A DNA stretch of 64,000 bases from NCBI RefSeq assembly GCF_006711645.1, contig NZ_CP041247.1:2604001-2668000 (forward strand). Direction: 5' to 3'. The position numbers and the translations under genes were made by a program. The notes beneath the pieces are model-generated. The model saw nothing but the letters and a program-made list of their open reading frames with translations, ran no database searches and had not been told where the DNA came from. Origin of the DNA: Klebsiella electrica. Lineage in GTDB: Bacteria > Pseudomonadota > Gammaproteobacteria > Enterobacterales > Enterobacteriaceae. Position 1 is the stretch's first letter, and each line of letters starts with the position of its first letter. Of this stretch, positions 6,344 to 16,204 are shown in pieces.

Positions 6344-8683
6344 TTACTTATTCAGATAGCCTTCATCAATATAGCTGGTTGTCCAGAAGAAAGGAGCATT
6401 CCAGTTAATCGTCACTTCATTCAGAGTCCATGCGCCAATTTCATCTTTCCAGCACGTTTGCCCGACACAATGTCCTTTGAGACTGGCAGCGATAGGGTCG
6501 CTGAAATTTATCGAGTTTGGCCCGCCGGACATTACGCCTGGCGGCACAAGCGGTGATGACGGATCGATCTGCTGTGCCCAAAATCGATGGTGTGGATTTT
6601 TGAGCGGCCGGCTACCGTAACCGGATACATAGGATTGATCAAGCGGGTTGCGACCGAGAATATAATCCATGGCGTCAGACATCGCCTGGACATATTTGCG
6701 GTCTCCGGTGAAATCATGCGCCAGACCAAGGAAAATACTCCGGTTCATCAGATTCGAGTTAGAACCCCATGGATACTGCTCAGCAGAATAAGGGATCAGA
6801 TATCCTTCGGTCTGAACGCTTTGCGCGTAGGCATTCGCAGTATTAATAATGGTCTGTCTGGCTTTGCTAACTTCTTCAGCTGGAAGATTGTTAGGCACCA
6901 TCGCCAGGGTAATGGTACCGGCAGCAGAGACATCCTGCCAGAAGAGATCGCCCGTCGCCTCTTTATCGCCCTTAGGACTGGCGAGGTAGTAGCGCGAATG
7001 TTTTATCGCATCGAGATATTCCGCTTTACCTGTTGTGGTAAACAGCTCAGCCGCAGCCCAATAGAACTCATCATCCACTTTGGTATCATCATACGGGCCA
7101 GAACCAACAAAGTTATCGTAGGCATAAATATTCGGATGTTTATTAGCCGATTTCCATGCTTTCTCTGCCGCAGTGAGACAGCGTTTCGCATAGGCCGCGT
7201 CCGTATCTTTCCAGACACGTGCACATTGCGCCGCCGTCGCCGCCAGATTTAAGGTCGCTGCAGTACTCGGCTGACTTAAATAACGCGGTTGAGGATCTTT
7301 ATGTGGAGGAAGCGGCATGCCGGTCCAGGCCTCATCGGCCACTTTGTGGAACGCCATCCCTGAAGCATCGATCTCTGTCAGCCTGAGCGCCTCAAGATGC
7401 GCGGATTGATCTCCGACGGGCACCCACGCCTTCTTGCCATCAGGGACCTGCATTGCCAGCATGAAGTCCATCATCCAGCGCGCTTCATCCAGAAGATCGT
7501 TCTTGCTATTGTGATTTTCTGGGATTTTTACCTTACCATCGCGAAATGCACTTTCCTTAATATTGCGAGAGTATTTCTCGTGCTCAAAGAAATTCATTAA
7601 GGTCCATGTGGAAATACCCCCGTTTACCACGTATTTACCCTGGTCCCCCGCATCATACCAGCCACCGGTAACATCCAGTTTATAATCACAGCCAGGCCAT
7701 TTATTACCTTTGGCGTCGGTCTTATTAAAGCAGGTTACTCGCTCTGATGGATGCCCCGCCGGACGAGCAAGATCGGGGCGTTGAACATACTCTTTCTCAA
7801 TAGCAATACCGCTACGCTGCTGGTAGAAGAAAGAGAGCGCATCGTACTTCAGCTGATGATACAGTTTGCTACTGATATTAAATGGATGGCTCTTTTTACC
7901 ATCAACAACCAAAGTTAATTTGTCTGCTTCTTCAGTGTACTGGCTGAAATCGATAATATGCACGTTCTCATTCGAGGCACGATTAATACCGAAAGGTTTA
8001 GTCTGACCTTCTGCGACTTTCGTCCCCACACTATTGAGCAGAGTCCAGTTCAATGGCTGCGTCGAATCACTCACCATGGTTGCTCGTTTCAAGGCATGCG
8101 GCAAGTACCCGACCTGGTTTACCCTAATCGGCGCAAAGTTCGTTGCTAACTTCAGCCGGGGCCCTTTCAAGGAAACGTTGCTAAGACAAACCGTTGTCGG
8201 AGACTGGGTACCCAGCTGTAGCTGGAACTGGGCCTTCTCATCTGCTGATTTCGGCGTGAATTTAAAATTAAAATCTTTTCGCGTTTCGTTTAATTCAACG
8301 TCTTGCACGAAATAGTTGGTATATGGCGCGCCATCTTGTTGAACCAAAATCTTGGCGCTAATCGGCTTCTTCGTGACTGCTGTAAAGCTAAGATTATAAG
8401 ACTGACCTTCGGCCAGCGGGATCCCGGACTGCGCAAAAATGACATCCCAGGGGTTCGCCCCGCCATTCGTGAAGGTGAAACATCCCATACTGTCTACCCG
8501 CTCCAGCTGGCCGCCTGCGCCCCACCAACCATCCGTCCCAGAGGCGAAACTACCATTATTCACTAATTCCTCTGCCGGGCTGGCACTCGGATCATTCGCG
8601 CTGCCATCACCGTTGACACAACCCTGTAAAGCAAAAAGACTTGAGAAAATGAGTGAGAACTTAACTGTTCTGCGTATTTTCAT
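6344..8683 (-). CDS. Glycoside hydrolase family 9 endoglucanase, lipoprotein
   Basis: A 779-residue secreted beta-1,4-glucanase that would cut cellulose or mixed-linkage beta-glucan. A signal peptide ends in the lipobox ALQGC (Cys22; Val at +2 favours the outer membrane). Residues about 38-175 look like a CBM4/9-type carbohydrate-binding domain (NNGSFASGTDGWWGAGG), about 180-270 a CelD_N Ig-like domain (IRVNQVGYLPHALKRA), and 275-770 the GH9 catalytic domain with GWYDAGDQGKY (Asp344/Asp347, base and nucleophile region), the NPHHRFW signature and NEVTINWNAP (Glu756, acid). The start at 8683 is preceded by GGAGAG; the frame extends slightly further without a ribosome site. Divergent from the GH3 gene with shared operators between. 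Membrane-anchored GH9 enzymes are uncommon in Enterobacteriaceae. Confidence 0.92.
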   Translation of the reverse strand: MKIRRTVKFSLIFSSLFALQGCVNGDGSANDPSASPAEELVNNGSFASGTDGWWGAGGQLERVDSMGCFTFTNGGANPWDVIFAQSGIPLAEGQSYNLSFTAVTKKPISAKILVQQDGAPYTNYFVQDVELNETRKDFNFKFTPKSADEKAQFQLQLGTQSPTTVCLSNVSLKGPRLKLATNFAPIRVNQVGYLPHALKRATMVSDSTQPLNWTLLNSVGTKVAEGQTKPFGINRASNENVHIIDFSQYTEEADKLTLVVDGKKSHPFNISSKLYHQLKYDALSFFYQQRSGIAIEKEYVQRPDLARPAGHPSERVTCFNKTDAKGNKWPGCDYKLDVTGGWYDAGDQGKYVVNGGISTWTLMNFFEHEKYSRNIKESAFRDGKVKIPENHNSKNDLLDEARWMMDFMLAMQVPDGKKAWVPVGDQSAHLEALRLTEIDASGMAFHKVADEAWTGMPLPPHKDPQPRYLSQPSTAATLNLAATAAQCARVWKDTDAAYAKRCLTAAEKAWKSANKHPNIYAYDNFVGSGPYDDTKVDDEFYWAAAELFTTTGKAEYLDAIKHSRYYLASPKGDKEATGDLFWQDVSAAGTITLAMVPNNLPAEEVSKARQTIINTANAYAQSVQTEGYLIPYSAEQYPWGSNSNLMNRSIFLGLAHDFTGDRKYVQAMSDAMDYILGRNPLDQSYVSGYGSRPLKNPHHRFWAQQIDPSSPLVPPGVMSGGPNSINFSDPIAASLKGHCVGQTCWKDEIGAWTLNEVTINWNAPFFWTTSYIDEGYLNK

Positions 8684-9013
8684 TGTAAACTCTCCGAATT
8701 GAGGCACCCTAAACCTAATGATTCAACAAAATAGATCACAGAAAAATCAATCAGCAATTAAATAGATTGATGCAACTCCTTTCGCCGCCTTCTGATGAAT
8801 GGAATTGTTTACGTGCTAAATATTTTGTAGTTTTTGTTGATTTACAAATTCATATACACAGCCCATCCCGGAATTACTATCAACGCCAGTCGGCAGTCAT
8901 TAAGCAACCTCAGTAAATATAGCTGACCATATGATTTCCATAAGAAACTACATGTAAAGCACCTTGTGTCATGTACGACTCCATTGCCATCATAGCTACA
9001 TCACCACTCATCT

Positions 9014-9025
9014 GAAATCGATTTC
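9014..9025. promoter_or_regulatory. LacI-family operator, exact palindrome
   Basis: GAAATCGATTTC, identical to 361-372, placed 193 bp before the GH3 start and 331 bp before the GH9 start. Together with the copy at 9180-9191 (166 bp apart) it could allow repression of both directions or looping by a tetrameric repressor. Confidence 0.72.
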
Positions 9026-9179
9026 TAGATATCCGATCGATTTTTGTGATTGCCATCTATGTTTAGAAGATGAGCCTTGCAGTTCCTTCAGCAAGGCATA
9101 GATTGCGAAGGTTGTTCATGCTCTTATAGCTCACGAATGCGTCATGCATAAAACATGAACACGGCATAGACATGCATGT

Positions 9180-9191
9180 GAAATCGATTTC
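9180..9191. promoter_or_regulatory. LacI-family operator, exact palindrome next to GH3 start
   Basis: GAAATCGATTTC, 27 bp before the GH3 ATG, where bound repressor would block the promoter or the transcript start. Third exact copy of this 12-mer in the window. Confidence 0.75.
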
Positions 9192-9217
9192 TATGAAACT
9201 TACTCTGGGGTTAGTGT

Positions 9218-11944
9218 ATGAAAATCATGCTGGGGGCTAACTGCGCGCTGGCTGCCTTATTGACCGCCAATGTCGCGTTGGCATCGAATGAAGTTGCCGT
9301 TGCGCCTTACTTTTCCGACTGGCCTACGATACATAGCGCCATTGCCAAAGATGAAATACTTGAGAATAAAGTCAAAGACATTCTTGCAAAGATGACCCTT
9401 GAAGAAAAAATTGGTCAAATGCTGCAGCCCGACTTTCGGGAAATCACGCCTGAGGAAGTGGTTCAATATAAAATTGGCTCCGTTCTTAACGGCGGCGGAG
9501 GTTGGCCGGATAACAATAAGCATTCCCTGGCCCGTAGCTGGGTCACTGAAGCAGATAAATACTGGAAAGCAACGGATAAGGCTTTTGCTGGCCGTGGTTT
9601 CAGAATCCCCTTTATGTGGGCTACCGATGCTGTTCATGGCCATAACAACGTCTTCCAGGCCACACTCTTCCCACATAATATTGGCTTAGGGGCCGCCCGC
9701 GATCCGGATTTAATTTATAGAATTGGTCAGGCAACGGCACTCGAAGTTGCGGCCACAGGTCTTGACTGGACCTTTGCTCCCACTGTCGCTGTACCACGTG
9801 ACGATCGCTGGGGACGCACTTACGAAGGCTATTCTGAGGACCCGTCGATCGTTTATGCCTATGCAAAAGAGATGGTCAGGGGTCTACAAGGTTCTGCATC
9901 TGACCTGAAGGGACAACATCACGTTATTTCCACCGTCAAGCATTTTGTTGGCGATGGCGGTACCCTGTACGGTGTTGATCGCGGCGATACCCATTATTCA
10001 GAGGATGACCTGCGTAATATACACGCGGTAGGATATTTTTCAGGCCTGGATGCCGGCGCGCAGGCCGTGATGGCCTCGTTTAATAGCTGGAAAAACGATA
10101 AAAATTCCGCGCAGGGAATGAAGGCCGGGAGCGAGTATAACGGTAAACTGCACGGCAGCTATTATATGCTCACCCAGGTACTTAAGGACAAAATGGGTTT
10201 TGATGGCGTAGTCATATCCGACTGGAACGGCCATAGTGAAATATCAGGTTGTAGTATGGGGGCCTGCGAAGCAGCAGTCATGGCTGGAATAGATATTTTC
10301 ATGGTCACGGCAAGAAAGGACTGGATGTCATTTCGGACCAGCTTACTTGATAGTGTAAATAACAAAACTATTCCCGTTTCCAGAATTGACGATGCTGTCA
10401 GTCGCATCCTGAGGGTCAAAATGCGGGCCGGTATGTGGGATAAACCGATGCCGTCTCAGCGCAGTCTTGCAGGAAGTCAGAGCATTCTTGGAAATCCTGA
10501 CCACCGCGCCCTGGCACGGGAAGCGGTACGTAAATCATTAGTTTTACTAAAGAACAAGAATAATATCCTGCCCCTTAGCCGGGATCTTAAAGTCCTGGTG
10601 GCGGGTAGCGCCGCGAATGATATTAGCAAGCAAATTGGCGGCTGGAGCCTCACCTGGCAAGGGACGGAGAATAACTTATCGGATTTTCCTGGCGCCGTTA
10701 CCATCGTGGGGGCAGTGGAGAAATCCATTGGCAAACACAACGTCATGACCCTCTCCTCAAGCGAGTTGGATCTTAAAGAAAGGCCCAACGTGGCGATTGT
10801 TGCCATGGGTGAAGACTCTTATGCAGAGTGGTTAGGTGATATTCCTGATAATAAAACGCTATCTTACTCAGAGCTGAAGGCTGGTTATTCCGGTGATGTC
10901 AAACTATTAAGGCAACTCAATAAAGCCGGCATCCCGACGGTTGTTATTTTGCTCTCTGGCAGACCGCTCTATGTCAACGAAGAGATCAATCTTGCCGATG
11001 CATTCGTTGCCGCCTGGTTACCCGGGACCGAAGCGCAAGGCATTACCGATGTTATTTTCCGTGATGCTAACAACACGATAAATCATGATTTCCAAGGAAC
11101 GTTGTCGTTCTCATGGCCAGCACAAAAATGTGCGACCACCATCAACAGAACGCCAACCAATATCGCTGAATGGCAGCGCCCGGAATTTGAGCAAAAGCCG
11201 GACAAAGAGAATGTATTATTTAATTTCGGTTACGGATTGTCCTACAACTCGCCTTCACGACCGGCGGCGAATTATCAAGATCTGGATCGCTTACCGCTTG
11301 ATAAGCGTCGTCTGGGGTGCCGGGAGTTAAGCATGGAGAAATCGCCAGTCACCACCACCCGACTTGAGCTGTTCGGTGAAAAGGCTTCTGAAGAGCATCG
11401 TTTAAGAATGGGAGATGAGAGTAACTGGACCGGTACTGAGGTATCGGTAAACGGTAAATCCGCAATGCAGTATATTAGCGTGCGCCCTGTCGATTATAAA
11501 AGGCAGCAGGATGCACGTGAGGTCACATTTATGGGGACCAGCGAGAGTACCGGGGCCTCTGTTCAATTACAGACAACCAATGTTAAAGGGATCAACCGGA
11601 ATAATTACCTCAAGGCGAACAGTAACTTGATGGTAACTTTGCGCCTTAAGAAAAACCCCGACCGCAAAATGGAAATCGGTATGCAGTGCGGTTGGCCATG
11701 CGCCTCCTCCATTGCCATCAATGATACCTTAAATACTCTCCCACTAAATAAATGGGTCACGCTAAGCATTCCGTTAACCTGTTTCAAAGAAAATATGGAT
11801 TTTTGTAAAACCAATACGCCATTTATTCTGACGACCACGGCGAATGCCCAACTCGATTTGGGATTAATTAACTGGACGCCTGCGAGCATGAAGCCGGAGA
11901 TGGATAACATCGTCCGGGTCAATTGTGATGGAACCCCAAGGTAA
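9218..11944 (+). CDS. Glycoside hydrolase family 3 beta-glucosidase/exo-glucanase
   Basis: A 908-residue secreted exo-acting beta-glucosidase that would release glucose or cellobiose from beta-glucan oligosaccharides. Signal peptide with cleavage after about residue 23 (ANVALAS). The GH3 N-terminal TIM barrel shows AVHGHNNVFQAT, RDDRWGRTYEGYSEDP, TVKHFVGDGG and the nucleophile motif VVISDWNG (Asp335). The GH3 C-terminal sandwich follows from about 440 (SLVLLKNKNNILPLS, VAWLPGTEAQG-like block as FVAAWLPGTEAQG), then a C-terminal beta-sandwich from about 700 to 908 resembling the ExoP-type galactose-binding-like domain. Domain order matches marine exo-1,3/1,4-beta-glucanases. It is divergent from GH9 and likely shares its regulator; it would act in the periplasm on products entering through the porin. 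Confidence 0.92.
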   Translation: MKIMLGANCALAALLTANVALASNEVAVAPYFSDWPTIHSAIAKDEILENKVKDILAKMTLEEKIGQMLQPDFREITPEEVVQYKIGSVLNGGGGWPDNNKHSLARSWVTEADKYWKATDKAFAGRGFRIPFMWATDAVHGHNNVFQATLFPHNIGLGAARDPDLIYRIGQATALEVAATGLDWTFAPTVAVPRDDRWGRTYEGYSEDPSIVYAYAKEMVRGLQGSASDLKGQHHVISTVKHFVGDGGTLYGVDRGDTHYSEDDLRNIHAVGYFSGLDAGAQAVMASFNSWKNDKNSAQGMKAGSEYNGKLHGSYYMLTQVLKDKMGFDGVVISDWNGHSEISGCSMGACEAAVMAGIDIFMVTARKDWMSFRTSLLDSVNNKTIPVSRIDDAVSRILRVKMRAGMWDKPMPSQRSLAGSQSILGNPDHRALAREAVRKSLVLLKNKNNILPLSRDLKVLVAGSAANDISKQIGGWSLTWQGTENNLSDFPGAVTIVGAVEKSIGKHNVMTLSSSELDLKERPNVAIVAMGEDSYAEWLGDIPDNKTLSYSELKAGYSGDVKLLRQLNKAGIPTVVILLSGRPLYVNEEINLADAFVAAWLPGTEAQGITDVIFRDANNTINHDFQGTLSFSWPAQKCATTINRTPTNIAEWQRPEFEQKPDKENVLFNFGYGLSYNSPSRPAANYQDLDRLPLDKRRLGCRELSMEKSPVTTTRLELFGEKASEEHRLRMGDESNWTGTEVSVNGKSAMQYISVRPVDYKRQQDAREVTFMGTSESTGASVQLQTTNVKGINRNNYLKANSNLMVTLRLKKNPDRKMEIGMQCGWPCASSIAINDTLNTLPLNKWVTLSIPLTCFKENMDFCKTNTPFILTTTANAQLDLGLINWTPASMKPEMDNIVRVNCDGTPR

Positions 11945-11972
11945 ATCCTGATGTAAGTCTCTATGGCTAACG

Positions 11973-12007
11973 CTATCCGACAGTTTCAGTCTATGGCTGT
12001 CGGATAG
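11973..12007 (+). terminator. Stem-loop after the GH3 gene
   Basis: CTATCCGACAG (11973-11983) pairs exactly with CTGTCGGATAG (11997-12007), 29 bp after the GH3 stop. There is no T run, so it may need Rho or act as an end-protecting hairpin. It also marks the change from AT-rich to GC-rich sequence. Confidence 0.55.
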
Positions 12008-12200
12008 GGTGTTAAGCCTGGTGAAATAGCCAGCCCGCCATACTTTGTCGGCGTAGCGGTGCCCAAAACGGGAATCGCTACGCATGACATTATGATTTAT
12101 AACGATTTAATGAAAAATGCGTGCGCTACGTGAATTCCAGGCTGTTAGCACTCCGGGAATGCACAACAATTCACGCAGGCACCCTGCTTTTTTTGGCATA

Positions 12201-13079
12201 TTACTGTCCGCCAGTCGGTCTTCCCGCCAGCCAGGCATAGACCGACGCCAGGTCACGCCCGGCAAATCCCTCGGCGGCGGCTTCATCCCAACAGTCGGCA
12301 ATGGCGGCCAGAATCGGCAGCTGGGTCTCTTCCGCCGCGTCAAGCGCCAGCCGCGCATCTTTCAGCGCATGACTGAGCTGCATCTGCGGAGCAAAATCAT
12401 TCGCCGCGATCATCTCCAGCTTGGCTTTCACATACGGTGCCGCCAGCGGGCCGCCGTCAAGCGCGCCCCACAACGCTTCGGGAGTAAAACCTAATTTCGC
12501 CGCCAGTAACGTACTTTCAGCCACCCCTTCCATCATGGTGATCAGCCAGGCGTTCAGTACCAGCTTCATTTTCTGACTGTTGCCGGCGTCGCCAAACCAT
12601 TGTGTGCCGCGCGCTATTGCGGCAAAGACGCTCTCGGCCTTCGCCCCTCGCTGACGATCCCCGCTGGCCAGCACCAGAATTTGCGCATTCTCCGCCGGTT
12701 TTTTGGTTCCCGACACCGGCGCATCGAGGTAGACCATCGATGGGCGAAGCGACGCCAGCAGATCCACAGCCTCCTGCGTTTCTTCCACGCCAATCGTCCC
12801 CATCTGGCAAAAAACGGCATCTGGCTGGCAAACCGGAGCTATTTCGCGAATCGCATTCAGGGTCGCTTCGCCATCGGTCAGAACCGACAGAATCACCTCC
12901 GCCGCTGCCGCGGCTTGTTGCGGCGTCGCATGAAGAGTTAATCCGCTGGCTATCAAATCCTCACCCCGCTCAGGGGTACGGTTCCAGCCATGAACAGTGA
13001 AACCTTTTTTTAACAGATTGCTGGCAAAAGCATGCCCCATGGCACCGAGCCCAATAACGGCAACTACCGGTAAGTTCAT
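12201..13079 (-). CDS. NAD(P)-dependent beta-hydroxyacid dehydrogenase family oxidoreductase
   Basis: A 292-residue cytoplasmic oxidoreductase of the 3-hydroxyisobutyrate dehydrogenase / tartronate semialdehyde reductase family. The N-terminal Rossmann motif is VAVIGLGAMGHAFASNLLKKGF; the substrate-binding signature appears as YLDAPVSGTKKPAENA; the catalytic lysine region is QKMKLVLNAW, with Lys at about residue 171. Start 13079 is chosen because GGGAGAAATGG precedes it, and upstream in-frame codons fall outside the Rossmann fold. It lies downstream of the Liv-type ABC operon on the same strand with a 243-bp gap, so co-transcription is possible. The substrate cannot be told; a branched-chain or hydroxyacid would fit. 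Confidence 0.87.
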   Translation of the reverse strand: MNLPVVAVIGLGAMGHAFASNLLKKGFTVHGWNRTPERGEDLIASGLTLHATPQQAAAAAEVILSVLTDGEATLNAIREIAPVCQPDAVFCQMGTIGVEETQEAVDLLASLRPSMVYLDAPVSGTKKPAENAQILVLASGDRQRGAKAESVFAAIARGTQWFGDAGNSQKMKLVLNAWLITMMEGVAESTLLAAKLGFTPEALWGALDGGPLAAPYVKAKLEMIAANDFAPQMQLSHALKDARLALDAAEETQLPILAAIADCWDEAAAEGFAGRDLASVYAWLAGRPTGGQ

Positions 13080-13322
13080 TCCATTTCTCCCGCGTGAATT
13101 TCGCACCTGCATTGCGTCCCGCTGACGTCGGTAGCGCGCTGAGCAGATAAAGGTCATTCAGTATGCCCGCATCCGCGGAATAAAGGCCAGCACGTTTATC
13201 GCCTTTATCCTGCACAAATCAGCAGCTTGCCCTGGCGAGAAAGGCAAACGCCGGCAGAAAATCGTCGGCGGAGGGGGATAGTTTTACGCTTGAATTACGC
13301 GAAATAGTGACACCGTCACTTA

Positions 13323-14039
13323 TCAGGCCACGCCGAGATAGGCATTCCTCACTTGCGGATTGTTCAACAGCTCCCTGCCCGTTCCGGTTAATTGAATCTG
13401 ACCATTCACCATAACGTAGGCGCGGTCGGAAAGCTTCAGCGCATGATGCGCATTCTGTTCCACCAGAAACAGCGTCATACCCTGCTGCGTCAGCTCACGC
13501 AGGATCTGGAATATCTGTTTGACCACCAGCGGCGCCAGGCCAAGACTGGGCTCATCCAGCAGTAACAGTTTTGGCCGGCTCATCAATGCCCTGGCAATCG
13601 CCAGCATCTGCTGCTCGCCTCCCGATAGCGTCATGGCGCGCTGCGCCCGTCGCTCTTCCAGACGAGGAAAAAGCTGATACATTCGCGCCTTGTCTTCATT
13701 CTGATAGCGGCTGCCCACGGGAATTGTCCCCATCAGCAGGTTTTCTTCCACCGTCATATCGGCAAAAATCCGCCGCCCTTCCGGCGCCTGGGCGATACCG
13801 TTACTGGCAATAAAATGGGTGGACCGTCGGCTGATATCCTCGCCGCGATAGCGAATCTCTCCTTCGGCGATGCGCGGCTGACCAAAAATGGACATTAACA
13901 GCGTCGATTTCCCGGCACCGTTGGCGCCGATTAGCGCCACCGTCTCTCCTTCCTTTACCGTTAAGGAGACCTGCTTCAACGCCTGAATCTGACCATAGAA
14001 CACATCAACCTGACGAAATTCCAGCAACGGTTGGCTCAT
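13323..14039 (-). CDS. livF: Branched-chain amino acid-type ABC transporter ATPase (LivF family)
   Basis: A 238-residue ATPase, the second nucleotide-binding subunit of a HAAT-family importer. Walker A is GANGAGKST, the ABC signature LSGGEQQ and Walker B LLLLDEPSLGLAPL; the family-typical ending is NPQVRNAYLGVA. The start overlaps the livG stop by 4 bp (ATGA), implying translational coupling. The operon order is SBP-livH-livM-livG-livF. This is probably a paralogue of the main liv system, so the substrate may be another amino acid, amide or short-chain compound. Confidence 0.92.
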   Translation of the reverse strand: MSQPLLEFRQVDVFYGQIQALKQVSLTVKEGETVALIGANGAGKSTLLMSIFGQPRIAEGEIRYRGEDISRRSTHFIASNGIAQAPEGRRIFADMTVEENLLMGTIPVGSRYQNEDKARMYQLFPRLEERRAQRAMTLSGGEQQMLAIARALMSRPKLLLLDEPSLGLAPLVVKQIFQILRELTQQGMTLFLVEQNAHHALKLSDRAYVMVNGQIQLTGTGRELLNNPQVRNAYLGVA

Positions 14040-14911
14040 TCGGCAAGCTCCTCTTCATCGGTTCCCAGATAGGCCGCGATCACGCTGATATTCGACTGAA
14101 TCTCCTTCGGTTCGCCACGGGCGATAACATCGCCATGATCGAGCACGATCACGTGATCGGAAATCGCCATCACCATCCCCATATCATGTTCAATCAATAA
14201 TACCGTCACGCCGTGATACTGGCGCAGGAAGCGGATAATCTGACTTAGCGCCTGAGTCTCAACGGGATTCAGCCCCGCCGCCGGCTCATCGAGACAGATA
14301 ATCTCGGGCCCGGTACACATCGTGCGGGCAATCTCCAGCCGCCGCTGCTGCCCGTAGGAGAGCGTTCCCGCCAGCAGATTAGCGCAATCCGCCATCCCGA
14401 CCACCTCCAGCCAGTAGAAGGCCCGATCCAGCGCCCGGCTTTCGGCATTGCGATACCCACGGGTATTGAAGATCCCGGCGAGTAAATGACGATTTACCTG
14501 CATATGCTGGGCCACCAGCAGATTTTCAATCACCGACATCTCACGAAACAGCCGGATATTCTGGAAGGTCCGCGCCAGCCCCGCCCGGTTAACCAGATGG
14601 GCCCCACCGAACATTTTGTAATACAGCCGCGATCCCAGCGCGGCAGGATGGAGAAAATCCGTCGGATGAAGCTTTTGTCCCAGTACCTGAATCACGTCGG
14701 TCATCCGCGAACGGGCATGCAGCCTGATCGTCCCGCCGGTCGCGCGATAAAACCCGGTCAGACAGTTAAATACCGTGGTTTTTCCCGCGCCATTAGGGCC
14801 AATCAGCGCGGTAATCGACCCTCTTTTGACCTCAAGATTGACATCATTGAGCGCTTTAATACCGCCAAAATGCATCATCAGATGCTCGACCTGCAAAATA
14901 TGGTCATTCAT
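14036..14911 (-). CDS. livG: Branched-chain amino acid-type ABC transporter ATPase (LivG family)
   Basis: A 291-residue ATPase. Walker [10 protein letters not shown] at about 39-47, the LivG-type insertion (about 65-110, including [23 protein letters not shown]), signature [13 protein letters not shown], Walker [14 protein letters not shown], and a switch histidine in [11 protein letters not shown]. Starts at an ATGA overlap with livM and overlaps livF in the same way. The insertion with [26 protein letters not shown] is longer than in the standard E. coli LivG, as I recall it. Confidence 0.92.
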   Translation of the reverse strand: MNDHILQVEHLMMHFGGIKALNDVNLEVKRGSITALIGPNGAGKTTVFNCLTGFYRATGGTIRLHARSRMTDVIQVLGQKLHPTDFLHPAALGSRLYYKMFGGAHLVNRAGLARTFQNIRLFREMSVIENLLVAQHMQVNRHLLAGIFNTRGYRNAESRALDRAFYWLEVVGMADCANLLAGTLSYGQQRRLEIARTMCTGPEIICLDEPAAGLNPVETQALSQIIRFLRQYHGVTVLLIEHDMGMVMAISDHVIVLDHGDVIARGEPKEIQSNISVIAAYLGTDEEELAE

Positions 14912-16194
14912 GGCGCCACTCCCTTGCGTACCGCCACCCCGGTACGACTGGTACGTACCAGCCCACGCGGCCGCCAGATCATCATCAGCACCATCAAGAC
15001 ACCAAACAGCAGCACCCGATATTCGTCGAACCCGCGGAGCAGTTCCGGGGCCACCGTCAGGACAAATGCGGCCAGCACCACGCCCAGCGTCGAGCCCATA
15101 CCGCCCAGTACAACGATGGCCAGAATCAGCGCCGACTCAAAAAAGGTAAACGAGGTCGGGTTAACAAACCCCTGATAGGTGGCAAAAAAGACCCCGGCAA
15201 TCCCCGCCGTAGACGCCCCCAGCATAAACGCCGAGAGTTTCACCAGCACATGATTCAGTCCCATGGCCCGACAGGCTATCTCATCTTCACGCAGCGCCTC
15301 CCATGCGCGTCCGACAGGCATCCGCGCCAGTCGGTGCTTAATAAACAGCACCAGCAGGACCACCAGGCAAAGCACGGCGTAGATAAAGATAAATTTGAGG
15401 TTGGGGTTATAGCTGATGTGCAGAAACTCGTGGATGGGCACCCCGCCGTCTTTGGCCCGCCGGCCAAACTCAAGACCGAACAGCGTCGGCGCCGGGACGG
15501 AAACCCCATTCGGTCCGCCGGTAAAACTGACCCAGTTGTTCAGCACCAGGCGGATAATTTCACCAAACCCAAGGGTAACAATCGCCAGATAATCGCCATG
15601 CATGCGCAGCACCGGAAATCCCAGCAGCGCGCCGGCCAGCGCCGCCATAATGGCGCCTGTCGGCAGCATTGCCCAGAAACCCAGCCCCAGATACTGATAA
15701 CCCAGCGCCAGCCCGTAGGCGCCAATGGCATAAAAGGCCACATAGCCCAGGTCGAGCAGACCCGCCAGACCGACCACAATATTCAGCCCCAGTCCCAGCA
15801 GGACATAAATCAGCCCGAGAATGGCCACCGTCAGCAGATATTTCGTGGCGATAATCGGGAACAGGATGGCGAGGACCACCAGCAGCGGAATCACCCAGCG
15901 CAGCCGCGAACGATAGCCCGCGGGTCTCACATATACGCCATCATGCGTTCCTTCAAAGCGGGCGAGGAACTGGCGACCGCTGCGACTTTGCAACAGCAGA
16001 CTGAGCAGCAGCCGCCCGAGCATCACGATGCCAACCAGTATCAACACCCGCTGCGTTGACAGATTGTAACTGTAACCTTTAAGCACAATGCCCACGATCG
16101 GGCCAAATACGATCAGCGCGCACAATCCGGCCAGGATGCTGTCGATCAGGCAGCGCCTGATATCCAGCCCCGGCTTACGGGACACTTCAGCCAT
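14908..16194 (-). CDS. livM: Branched-chain amino acid-type ABC permease (LivM family)
   Basis: A 428-residue inner-membrane permease with about ten hydrophobic segments. The N-terminal part carries extra membrane segments before the conserved core [51 protein letters not shown] and [12 protein letters not shown], which contacts the ATPases. Start 16194 is supported by AAGGGGGCG ahead of it; an earlier in-frame codon overlaps livH. The livH stop is 10 bp upstream. Pairs with LivH to form the translocation channel. Confidence 0.92.
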   Translation of the reverse strand: MAEVSRKPGLDIRRCLIDSILAGLCALIVFGPIVGIVLKGYSYNLSTQRVLILVGIVMLGRLLLSLLLQSRSGRQFLARFEGTHDGVYVRPAGYRSRLRWVIPLLVVLAILFPIIATKYLLTVAILGLIYVLLGLGLNIVVGLAGLLDLGYVAFYAIGAYGLALGYQYLGLGFWAMLPTGAIMAALAGALLGFPVLRMHGDYLAIVTLGFGEIIRLVLNNWVSFTGGPNGVSVPAPTLFGLEFGRRAKDGGVPIHEFLHISYNPNLKFIFIYAVLCLVVLLVLFIKHRLARMPVGRAWEALREDEIACRAMGLNHVLVKLSAFMLGASTAGIAGVFFATYQGFVNPTSFTFFESALILAIVVLGGMGSTLGVVLAAFVLTVAPELLRGFDEYRVLLFGVLMVLMMIWRPRGLVRTSRTGVAVRKGVAP

Positions 16195-16204
16195 GTTCGC
16201 CCCC

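Larger units (their letters stand above)
8684..9217. other. GH9-GH3 divergent regulatory region
   Basis: A 534-bp AT-rich region between divergent glycosidase genes, with no reading frame of note. It contains two exact copies of GAAATCGATTTC (listed separately) and a half-match GATCGATTTTT at 9035-9045. TGTGA at 9046-9050 could be half of a CRP site but lacks a good second half. Confidence 0.6.

Noticed and set aside
12129..12175. Inverted repeat CGTGAATT...AATTCACG after the beta-hydroxyacid dehydrogenase gene.
   Set aside because: The 31-base loop is long and no T run follows; too weak to call a terminator.
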